Below, in pieces: positions 49,502 to 59,602 of a DNA stretch of 64,000 bases. Location: contig JAVGVS010000310.1 of assembly GCA_032718565.1 (NCBI GenBank), positions 372,001 through 436,000 of the forward strand. Reading direction: 5' to 3'. Position 1 is the stretch's first letter. Each line of letters begins with the position of its first letter. The position numbers were made by a program, and so were the translations under genes. The notes under the pieces were generated by a model, which did no database searches, was not told the DNA's origin, and worked only from the letters and a program-made list of their open reading frames with translations. The stretch is from Distichodus sexfasciatus (Eukaryota; Chordata; Actinopteri; Characiformes; Distichodontidae).

Positions 49502-49688
49502 TGCGACCTCTGCATTTGATCCACCCGTGAAGGAGCAGTGGGCAGGTTTTTAGCAGCGCCCAGGGAGCAGTGCTTACGGTACCTTGCTCATGAGTACCTC
49601 AGTGGTACCTTTATCAGTCCAGGACTTGAATCAATGACCTACTGATCACAGGGCCAACTCCCTAACTGTTATGCTACCAACTACACCG
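49502..49688 (-). mobile_element. tRNA-derived SINE family B, copy 2
   Basis: This is a reverse-oriented copy. The minus strand reads GTAGTTGGTAGCATAACAGT (tRNA-like head) then the shared body with AGTGCTTACGG / GGTACC blocks. The 3' tail found in copy 1 is missing. Confidence 0.75.
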
Positions 49689-51884
49689 GTTTCCTGCTAG
49701 CCATTTTAAATCGAGGAAGGGTCAGGACATACACAGTCAAGAACTCACTACAAATGATGCTGTGTCTGGAGCAGCTGGAGAAGCTTATTTTGGCTTTATT
49801 TGCACAGTTTGAATAAGGCAAAAATGTGTGATCAAACTCCTAATCAGTGGTACTCTCCCAGCTGTTTTCCTGAACGGTTTATCTCATACACCCAATCTCT
49901 ACGCCTCGAACACGTCAGCATCTATTTCAAATGTTGCCGCTAATGTCAAGATCCAATATCTCTCCTTTGTAAAGATATTGTCGGCTAAACTACCGATCTC
50001 AAAGGAACACGTTACAATGTTTACATGAAATAGGAATGAACACGAAAGTGTCTGATGATGCTTTTCATAACTTAGTAACAACAAAATGCTGACAGAAGCG
50101 GCGATAAAGCGCAGAGAAAGCGAGATTGGTTTTGACCACTCTCAGAGCAAAAACCATGTTTGGTGGAGACTGGCCCTAAAACATCTCAGTGCACAAAACA
50201 TCTTGTGCTGATGCTCAGTGCTTACATGTAACTCACGTTTATAACATTTTTATCACTCATGCGAAACTCATGTTTATTTGTTTCTCAGTGCTCATGCAAA
50301 ACTAGTGTTTTTTTCCCCTCTTATTTCTCTAGTTGTTCTGTAAGGTCTTAACCTAACTTACTTATCCAATGTCATTACACCCCTGCTTTCATATACGCCT
50401 TCTTTTTACCCCGCTGTACAAGGTCAGGTTTACGGCTATTTGTGGTTCAGTTTAATGTCGCACCCCAACGTTAAAACAAGCTCCCGTAATTCTCCGGATT
50501 GTGCCTGGCTGGCAGCTGTGGCGGTCATAAGACCTCTGATATCCTTGGATTAAACTCTGCAGCTGCAGGAGTTTGTTAAATCTTCAATCAAGATGTGCAC
50601 TTTTATCGAGACCCAGTCGACACTCAATTAAAGCCTGTCAATCTTCCGCAGCGACACGTTTGCTCTGATTTATAGGGGTGACCCCGATAGCAACTGACTT
50701 GCGTAAAGACGTCCAAGAACGAGACGATAGATTATCTCCTGTTAGAGCAATTCTACGAAAAGTGTATCTGGGAATAGGCTCAAGCTCCAATAGCAATTGG
50801 AAGCTGGCTGATATGAAGAGTGACATATTTCCCCCAGAGTGGAAAGGTGCAAAAGGTTGTTTAAATATTGGGGGAGGAATGGAAATATAAATCGATGTAT
50901 CTTTTCTTGAAGTAAGAGGAGGATTGGTGGGAGGAAGTAGCTGGTGACAGACATTGTAGTGATGTTATATTTCTTCTTAAAACACTGTAAACTAGAGCTT
51001 TGACTCTAACCTCTTGTGCTCATGTAAAATCATCTAATGTTGACATAAAAAGATCCTGTGCTCATGCTAAAACATCTCATGTTTACATGAAAAAATCTCC
51101 TGCTTTAAGAAATTAATATTGAAAAAAATGTTTGTTCGTTAAAAAAACGAATGAACAAATGATACGTGGATTCAGAACTTGGCTAGACGAACTTCTTTAC
51201 AAAGCCTGGGCTAATCTGCTTTTAAAGCCAATGATCACATTTAAGAATCTCATGAGGCCAAATGTGTTTGATTAAAAGTCAAAGGTACAGACAGATCTGG
51301 AACTCAACTCATCATGTACTATGTGAGGTGATTTTTCTCTGACCTTCACCAGACTCACATAAGAACCACCAGAGGTTTCCCCAATAACAAAACTTCCAAT
51401 GGTTGTGTTGTAAAATGAGGACGACTTGAAACATTAATCTTCTTATGAGTTACAATGCTTTACATTATTAAGTAATTAACAGACAAATCTTAACTGTGAG
51501 TCAAAAATTGAGCTCCCAAAATTTTGCCAAATTGCCTAAATTCTTTCATTCATTATTAAACTTGCAACTTATGTTTCCCACCACAGCCAAATATGTCGAT
51601 TTCAAAACCCAAAATTTAATTTAAAAAATGCCTTGAGTAAACCAGTCTGGAGAAGTGGAATTTATGCCTGACAAAAATTATTGAAATTGAGGCATTTCCA
51701 ATGTTCTCTGTAACAAAAAACAAACATAATTGTTGTTGATTTCCATTTAGCAAGCACAAGAAATTTAAATGGATTTGGACTACAAGGTGTAGGGTTCAAT
51801 GCAGGGCCTTGTTAATTGACTTCTTATTGTTCTCTGTCAAAGTTGTATTGGACTATTTACAGGAAATTACCATTGTTTGACATT

Positions 51885-52095
51885 AATTTTATTTTACAAA
51901 GGATTGTAGCTACATATTTATGGTGTAATGGGCAATATAATAATTTTGTTGCAATTTTTGCCAAAGTTATGGCCAAATTCAACAATAATTTGTTTTTTGC
52001 AATTGCAAGTGACAAGAATGTTCAAAATGCCCCTATTCAAACTCATGCAAGCACCAAGTCAGCAACGTCACTGGTCACTTGCTTTGTCAATAACT
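51885..52095. repeat. dispersed repeat with GTAGCTACATA block, copy 2
   Basis: GATTGTAGCTACATATTTAT, TTTTGTTGCAATTTTTGCC and TTTTTTGCAATTGCAAGTGA match the copy at 21360. Confidence 0.45.
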
Positions 52096-52591
52096 CTTCA
52101 CTCCAGAATTTTAAAAAAAATGGTGGGGGGGGGAGTGTTTTGCAAGGTAGTGTAGCAACATTTAAAAAATATTCTGGACAATACTTCCATTAAATGAACA
52201 AATAATAAAGACATGTGCCCTGGTGTACGAATTGCTTGACCTAGATTGTTGTGAGTCACAATTTGTATCACTTGTTGATTGGCCCAAATAGTACAATCAT
52301 CTACAAGCCTCAAAATATCAGTCATCCTCATCGTCATCATGCATGTGCAGATGCTAACACAGATGCTAACACACATGCTACACGGTGACGCCAATGGTAT
52401 CCTTCTGGTGTGATATGGCAAGGGTCTCCAACCACTGGGCCGCATACCAGCTCTGGGCTGTGGATCATTTTGTGTTGGACGCACAGAAAGAACTGTAGGG
52501 CGTTATTGTGTTACATGTATTACATGCTACGGATCCCGCCATCGTTATTTTGTGTGATAGGTGTTGTGTGTGGTGACGTGATTACAGTGTG

Positions 52592-52790
52592 CCCTTTCCA
52601 CTGCGCTGGTGCCGTTGCTGGTTCTGAATCATGTGACATTTTTTCACAAAATTCAGCATTGAACTGGCACCAAAATTGCTGGTCTGGAACCAAGAATATG
52701 TGAGCTGTAGTCACAGTGTTGTCACCCGTCTCCTGCTGGACCAGGTACATGCTGGTTCTCAGCTTCGGCAGCCAAATACCAGTACCAGCG
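52592..52790. mobile_element. degraded relative of the 61431 Harbinger element
   Basis: CCCTTTCCACTGCGCTGGTG at the left and GGTTCTCAGC...CCAGTACCAGCG at the right match the ends of the 61431 element. The middle is deleted. Confidence 0.55.
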
Positions 52791-54208
52791 TTTCTTTGAA
52801 GATGCAAAAACTTAAATAATAGTCACTAACCGACTTTGATTTTCTGTATTAAGTGTTTGGCCAGTACATAATCTTTTGAGAAGAATTCATTACAGTGACG
52901 CACACACACCAGACCATCGTCGTGACTCACCTCGTTGCGGTATTTTTACGGCTTACTCTCCTGAAGTCAGTCTACAGGCAGACATGATTACTGGCGGTTA
53001 AATTGGCGTTTAAGATTTAGGATTTGGACTTTTCTACAGTCTCTCTGTTCAACTGAGCACTCACCGTTCAGCTTTCTTCTATTTTATCCAACTACAAGGT
53101 TTATGTTGCCCCCTGGTGGATTGGTGCACTCCAAAAATCCCAAAAGTTGTGCATTAAAACGGCAAAAAACATCATTAGAAGCTAATTATAGACTCCTCTC
53201 TGCTGTTTCATTAAAAGTAAGTGTTGGGAATTTAAGCTAATGAGCTTGCTTAAGTACCTTTATACCTGCAGGTGTTTTTTAATGGTCCTGGACAAAGAGA
53301 GAACAAGTTCAGTCAGGTCTGTAAGTCATTACTCATATATCTCCAAAAATAATACATGCAAATGACTCTGTTTATTGGTAGCTTATATAAGACTGCAATT
53401 ATGAGCCAAAAGCAATTAAGCACCGCATTACCAAGTTCCACAGTCAGACGTAAATGTGCAAAAGAATTCTTAATTAATTAGAAATGTATATTTTACGGTG
53501 GAAATATTTCATGATTAGGACTGTTAGGACACCTTGGTCGTATTTATGAAATTTGGTAATGATTCGAACGCTTGTTCATTATAAAGTTCATTATTCTAAT
53601 AGGCATTATAGCTGCATATCCATAGCTGTTAATACACTGTGAGTCAAGGCAAAAAAGAGGAGATCTGTACTTTTGCATATAACTTTGGCAAATGTTGACT
53701 AATTGTTGGCAATTATATTCAGAATTAAATTAGCAACAAATCTAATTATTATATCGTGTATCATGAAATGACAATGCTCACAAACACATTTTTATATTAA
53801 CGATAATTACGATGCTATAGGGTTACAATTTCACAAAGAATGTTCAAAATATTTCCAGATTCCAAAATTTGTGTGAATTTAAGTTCAAAGTTATGTGCAA
53901 AGGTACACAGGGTTTTTCCTTTCTTTTTTGCCTTACTCACAGCATATACAGTATATCGCTCCCTATCTGCTCTTTGCAATCCATTTTCTGCGCCTTGCAC
54001 TCAAATGCTACCCAAAACAACCACCGGATGGAGCTATTTTTTCCCCGAGTCAGCATATGGTATATAACCTGTTTCCCAGCAACATGCAGTAACAAGATGC
54101 TAAAAAAGTAACATAAGCTCTATGAAACAAAAAAAGCACCCAAATGTAAACCCCCCAGCTTTGTGGAGAGAGATCCAGCTCTGTTTTGGGGAAGGCCAGG
54201 AAGAGTGT

Positions 54209-54419
54209 TCACGATGTGGGCACTTTCTTCCTCACCATCCTCCTCCCCGTGGGGGCTGCTGGGGCAGCAGGGGCAGCTGGGGCTTTGGCCCTTTCAGTCT
54301 TCAGCTCGTCGATGAAGGTCTCGATGGGCCCAAACTTTTCTGTCAGGTCACCGAGGTGAGCCTTCAGGGCATTGAACTCCTTGTATAAGTCATCCAGTGC
54401 CTCAGAAAGAGGCTGAATC
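54209..54419 (-). CDS. coiled-coil secreted protein exon 3 (heptads, tail, stop)
   Basis: The exon encodes residues 78-147 and the stop. It holds the six heptads and the Ala-Pro repeat tail ending RKKVPTS. The acceptor has an excellent pyrimidine tract before TTTTTCCAG|GATT. No poly(A) signal is obvious close downstream on this strand. Confidence 0.82.
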
Positions 54420-56599
54420 CTGGAAAAAGATAAAAAAACAATAAATAATAAGCAGTGCTGAGGCACAGTGAAGTTAGCTTAATATTTGACAGTTTAGAAA
54501 AAAAAATACAAACAAGGTTATGTCTCAAAGAACACAAAACAGTAGAACAGTGAAAAGAGTAGATGTCAAGAATATGCATCAACATTATTTTTCATCTCTT
54601 TATATTGAGATCACTAGTTGTTTTGTTTTTTTCTGTGAGAAAATTTGTTGTGAGACCATGACGGAAGATCACTTTGCGATCTTGTGAAAACATTTTTTAT
54701 GTTGAGATCATTAGAAAAGTAAGTAGTGATTTCAAGAAAATTACTTCTTTCTCATTACTTTTCTTTTCCTTTTTTTCAGTTTCTTTTGGATATGAGGAAA
54801 AAAAAAGTCATCTGCTGACTTCCATAGAACTGAGCAAGCAAGGTAACACACTACATCTAAACTAATCTCTCGTGCTCTGAGACCTCTTCCTCAAACTGAG
54901 TTTAAAATGCAAGACTTATTTTTGTATTAAACATCCTTTGTTTTACAGTATTTTTTCTCAGAGTCTGGGATTTGTAAAATCTTGGACCATGAGGGACAAG
55001 GGGAGGAGTGACGTCCAAACCGTAAGGAGTCAGGAAATTCCTGACTGACCACATACAAATCTGTCCAGTTTCCATATGCATTTTTTATGACATAATGAGG
55101 CACTCAATGCTGAAAAAGAGCCATGAACATGGACTATTGGCATTGCAGTCAACCTCAAACCAGCAATTTTCTGTTCCTTACTGCCTTTTTTCCACAGCAT
55201 AACAAGCTAAGAATATCTTTTCTTATCGACTCGATAAGCTAGATGGGCAAATTCCTGAAGAAATTATGTGAATGCTGTGTTCTAAAAAAGATGAAAGAGT
55301 GAAAAAGGGAAAATGCTAAAGGCTGTGTATCGCTGTGTCTGCTGATTATAGTTGACCTCGGTGTTAAACTCCCTTGTGGCTAAAAGAGGTAATGACATCT
55401 TAATGGTTTCATTCCTTAATTTTGGTGTCCTCTTGTGGCCAGAATTGGGAATGACAGCCTGAATGGAGACGCCACCTTCTGGTCAAAATAGGAAATAACA
55501 ATCTTAATGGAGATGCCGCCTTGTGGCCAAAATAGTGTCTATTTGTGCCCACTGGTACAACACAGGGAATGACGACCTTAACAGAATTTCCTATTTTGGC
55601 CACAAGGTGTGTCTTTCCTTATTTTGAGAAATGTAAAGGAAGCATCCCCTTGTGGCCAGAATAAGGAATTACAATGTATTTGACCTGTAAAGTGTGGGAA
55701 AAAAGGTATGCAGCTGGGCTGTTGACAATAAACACAATTAACAGATCTTCTCAATGAGCTGGAATTTTTAAGCCATGAACAAAAAGTTGGAAGAAGAAGA
55801 AAGAAAAACTGCAAATCAATTTATCTGTACCTGGAGTAGTCAGGCAACAAAGTCTGGTGTTGATTCTGCAAGAGATCCTTCATTTGGTTCAAAATATCAA
55901 ATCTCCAGTCATCTAGAACTTGGGTCAGGTTGGCAACGCCTCTCATGCTCACTTTTTCCGCTGGGGAACCAAAGCCCAACCATCAATTTTTATTACATGA
56001 AAGTTCCAAACCAACATCCACATCTATTAATGTTTTAGAATACATTTCTAGCTGAAACACTGTCTCCAGATGGGACACATAAGGAGGCCAAAATGATGGG
56101 TTTTATGGGTTTTTGCTAATTTTAGGGGCAGATCTGGTCTGTAATTAACATAAAAAGGAAGAGATTATCACTAAAGAACATAAATATCTGTTCTTGACGT
56201 TCCATCACTTTCTAAACACTTTATTTTGCCACCAATGCTTCATTACATTTTTAAAAGCTGATCATTATCTTCTAGGATCTTTGCAGTTCATGTTTCCTGG
56301 TTTTGTTTGCATGTATGCATGACTTTTTTCCAAATGCAGAGAGAGGGTGGGTAAGATTATTTTAATTAAAACTTTTATCTGCCCTAAATTATTGACATTT
56401 ATTGGGGAAAATGCATGTACATGGGAAACACTTCTTCAAGTTTAGTGTTTCCATGGACATTTTTTTAGTAATTATTCTTTTAATTGTTTCATTTACCGCC
56501 ATCCCGGTAGTTCCACTCATCTTTAACAGGGCGTCTCCTCTGGCCGGACACCACAACCACGAGCAGCAGCAACAGCAGCAAATTTGCCCTTAAGAACAT
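54209..56599 (-). CDS. small secreted coiled-coil protein, 147 aa, family not recognised
   Basis: This gene was assembled from three exons: 56599-56497, 55960-55831 and 54419-54209. They join in frame (phases 1 and 2) to 444 nt ending in TGA. Residues 1-19 are a textbook signal peptide (MFLRAN, then an L/V run, ending SGQ). Residues 79-117 carry hydrophobic residues at 79, 82, 86, 89, 93, 96, 100, 103, 107, 110, 114 and 117, an unbroken 3-4 heptad pattern over about six heptads, so a coiled-coil oligomer is expected. One N-glycosylation sequon (NLT) is at 45. There are no cysteines. The tail is an Ala-Pro repeat followed by a basic end with GRR at 136-138. It lies head-to-head with ttc30, with 1.4 kb between the starts. 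I do not recognise the family. The layout (signal peptide plus one helical domain) recalls small secreted proteins such as PLAC9, but I claim no residue-level match. Confidence 0.8.
55330..55680. repeat. degenerate minisatellite (CTTGTGGCCAAAATAGG units)
   Basis: Words such as GGAGATGCCGCCTTGTGGCC and AGGGAATGACGACCTTAAC recur in both orientations in the second intron of the secreted coiled-coil gene. Confidence 0.65.
55831..55960 (-). CDS. coiled-coil secreted protein exon 2
   Basis: The exon encodes residues 35-77, including the sequon NLT and an amphipathic helix around VLDDWRFDILNQMKDLL. The acceptor is CCCCAG|CGG and the donor is CTCCAG|GTACAG. The open frame exactly fits the phases of exons 1 and 3, which is the main evidence that it is coding. 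Confidence 0.8.
56497..56599 (-). CDS. coiled-coil secreted protein exon 1 (signal peptide)
   Basis: The exon encodes residues 1-34 plus one base: signal peptide (1-19), then QRRRPVKDEWNYRDG. The donor is GGCG|GTAAAT. It is the first ATG on this strand preceding the hydrophobic run. The Leu codons in the run are mostly CTG/TTG triplets, so part of the run may vary as a short trinucleotide repeat. Confidence 0.78.
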
Positions 56600-57052
56600 T
56601 CTGGAAACTTCTAAAAACCTCCACATGAAAAAAAAACAAGCAGAGGAACATAAAACCCTAAATGTTTAGACGGTTCTGCCCCGAACCAGAGACATTTTCT
56701 ACCCACAGTCTCATACCGCACAGTTCCACATTTCTGTAGAGGAAAAAAGAGCCTAAGGCTGTTTGAATCAGAGCTTCAAATGTCCAAATATAAACACTCA
56801 GAATGAGCCTTACTCAACATATTTTCTTGGAGTGGAAAAGTGGAAATCCAGATATGTACTTTCTATTCTATTCAGTTTTATTCTAGAAAAGTAAGAAATA
56901 TGAAGTTATGGATAGTTAATATTTATTTACAAGTTTAGATTATGTTTAATTTGTCCTAGAACTAAAATAACTGGTTTAGTTCAATAACAAAAGAATAGCA
57001 ATACAAATAATATTGTTGTTGCTATTGTTCAGTAACCAAAAAACAAACAAAC

Positions 57053-57067
57053 AACAACAACAATAAT

Positions 57068-57106
<39 letters not shown>

Positions 57107-57128
57107 GATAATCATAATAATAATAAAA
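57053..57128 (+). repeat. (AAC/AAT)n-(ATC)n microsatellite
   Basis: ACAACAATAATAAT passes into about 12 CATCAT units and back to ATAATAAT. Confidence 0.95.
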
Positions 57129-57434
57129 TAACTGGTGTGAAATGCTGACAAAGTTAAAGGGTTAACAACGACTTGACAATAATATTACAAATACATATCA
57201 TTACAATTAGCATGCTGAAAATTGACATGAAGAAAATTAACTACACATAAAAGTGCAAAAACATAAAAGTGCAATTTCTATAAAAACAAGCTCATTTCCC
57301 CCTGTGGGGACAAATTCCAGAAAACTGAGGAGTAAAGTTCCACAAACCTGTCAGGCAGCAGTGAGAAAGTGAACTCTGGTTTATGGCTCTGAGCGACTGT
57401 GGAGAAGCAGCTCTTAGAAAAATGAGAAAATGAT

Positions 57435-57435
<1 letters not shown>

Positions 57436-57487
<52 letters not shown>

Positions 57488-57488
57488 G
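57436..57488 (+). repeat. (GA)n microsatellite
   Basis: About 25 GA units with one GCGA interruption, between the two head-to-head genes. Confidence 0.95.
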
Positions 57489-57859
57489 TTATATACACTT
57501 GTTGCAACTTGAATGCCAAAATTAGTCTCTCTCATAGTTCATAATTTTATACAAGTGCGGAAAATTAATTCTTATTAAATGATTGATACGTTTATCGTTT
57601 ATCTATTGACTGATGTGACAGGACTTATTATTTTATAGTAATTTCTCACTTTTGAAAACAAAAAAACATGAAAAGACATAAAAATGCCCGGCATAAAACA
57701 AGCTTAATGTAACATTTTTTCATGTTTCTCAATAAGTAATAAATAATTAATTTAAAAAAAAAAAAAATCAGACTGGATCTTGTAAACCATCTTTAACGAG
57801 ACGAAACGGGCTTTTATTCTAGACCGCGGTTCCCCAGCAGGATTTCCTGTTCCGCTCTC

Positions 57860-57872
57860 GTTGCTAAGCTAC
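57860..57872 (+). promoter_or_regulatory. candidate RFX X-box upstream of ttc30
   Basis: GTTGCTAAGCTAC fits the RFX X-box pattern (RYYNYY, 1-nt spacer, RRNRAC) with one mismatch in the right half. It lies 118 bp before the ttc30 ATG in the GC-richer first-exon region. RFX factors drive intraflagellar transport genes, so the place fits. Binding is inferred. Confidence 0.45.
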
Positions 57873-57990
57873 CAGAGGAGTTTGCGAGGTTCGCTAACGG
57901 AGATAAACTCTAACAGAAACGCCTCGCTTTTCCTCACAGTTATGTTATTTTTAAGATGAACAAACGCAGTTAAGTTCAGAAGAGGTCGTT

Positions 57991-58044
57991 ATGTCGCTGC
58001 TGCCCATTAAAGATGGCGAATACACCGCCACCGTCTACAAACTG
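57991..58044 (+). CDS. ttc30a: ttc30 exon 1
   Basis: The exon encodes MSLLPIKDGEYTATVYKL (18 codons) and ends at ACTG|GTGAGT, phase 0. The ATG is the first one in frame, and the DGE(Y/F)TA motif matches the family N-terminus. Confidence 0.92.
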
Positions 58045-59555
58045 GTGAGTTTAATGAGCTTCGGGCTAATGTGGAAATACAGGTAAAAATCACGGATTTA
58101 TGGTTATGCGTGATGTCACTTCGGCATTTATATTTGTGTTATATTAACCTTTTATTTGACATTTTATCTACATTCACTTTGTTTGCATAAAAGTAATTAA
58201 TATTGCAACACGATACAGCAGCAGACCATGCATCTTCGTTCTTTTTAAGATTAAAGATGGGCGTTATGGAGAGGTCATACACATCCTGAGCAATGAGCTC
58301 CAGAAACACATGAAGGTAAAGTGCGTCGTGTCTATTTCTGAGTAGTCATTAAATAAAATTGATCCTTAGTATCCTAAGAAGAACTTTATTAATCCTGATG
58401 GAAATTCTGTTGCTCTTTGCATACCCAGTGCAACATATAGGTAAACATTCAACAAGTTAATTGTGCAAAATGTCAAAAAGTGGCATAGTGGCATTGTGTT
58501 TAAAAATATATACAGTTTAAAATAATAAATTAACAAGGTGAGCAGCAGAAGAAGTGAATAAAAACATACAATGAATTTATGATGAACGTTGAAAAATAGT
58601 ACTTTATTTCTTCATGATCAGAATTAGGGTAGTGCACGACCTTTATAACATTTAGTACTATAAGAGCCCAGATTTTGTGTTATGTTACGGAGGGTTATTA
58701 AAAGAATAATTTAAATCATAATAACCATTGTAAAAACGATCATTTAACTACTTGATGAGGGGAAAACATTGGCCATTGCAATGCGGTTTTTATTTTCTCT
58801 TTGTATACCACTATAATGGGTTTGAAATTAAGTAATCAGCTTTATTTTAAGTCCTTAACTTCTGGAGGGTTAAACCTTTTAGAAATGACTGACCAAAACA
58901 AAGTCCCTCTATTTTCAGGGGCTCTAAAGTAATGGAAAAAAAGTAACATAATATAAAATAGAGTATCTGAAAAGTGTCTTAATCAACAGTAATATAAAAT
59001 GCAGTTTCTAAATCGACAGACACTCAACAGACCAGAAAAGTGTGGTCAAGTCATTTTTGAGCTAATCTTTGACTTTTTTCGCCTCTCACTCTCTCAGTCT
59101 CGTCCTGCCCTCTCTCTTCTGGGCTATTGCTACTATCAAATGCAGGATTTCACCAACGCAGCCGAGTGTTATGAGCAGCTCACTCAGATTTACCCCGACA
59201 ATGAGGACTACAAGCTCTATTACGCTCAGTCCCTCTACGGAGCTGGAGCCTTTCAGGAGGCCATGAAGGCAACATTTCTCCTTGACAATCCCACCAGTCA
59301 TACTAAGGTAGGATAACGATGACTAGATGATAGAAAAGATTTTTATCAGTTAAAATATTTAATTCACGTTCAGTTACATCATAAATATGATGACTAGGCT
59401 CGTACACTAATATATTTTTAAAATATATTCTAAATATAAAAATAATAGTTTTTACTGTATGTGTAATATTAGAATTAGATGTTTGCATATGGATGCATTA
59501 AACAGTTTTAAAAATATATTGTTTATTTCACCAACACACATTACAACATACTGTG

Positions 59556-59602
<47 letters not shown>

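Larger units (their letters stand above)
49690..54208. other. intergenic stretch downstream of the coiled-coil gene
   Basis: It includes repeats at 51885 and 52592 and a possible hAT end at about 52425 (GGGTCTCCAACCACTGGGCC). A GC-richer island at 50440-50830 is unassigned. No gene was recognised. Confidence 0.5.

Noticed and set aside
52931..52960. Minus-strand 30-nt segment with strong donor (CGAG|GTGAGT) and upstream AG
   Set aside because: Too short, no matching phase or neighbouring exon, and no upstream exon found. A chance donor is likely.
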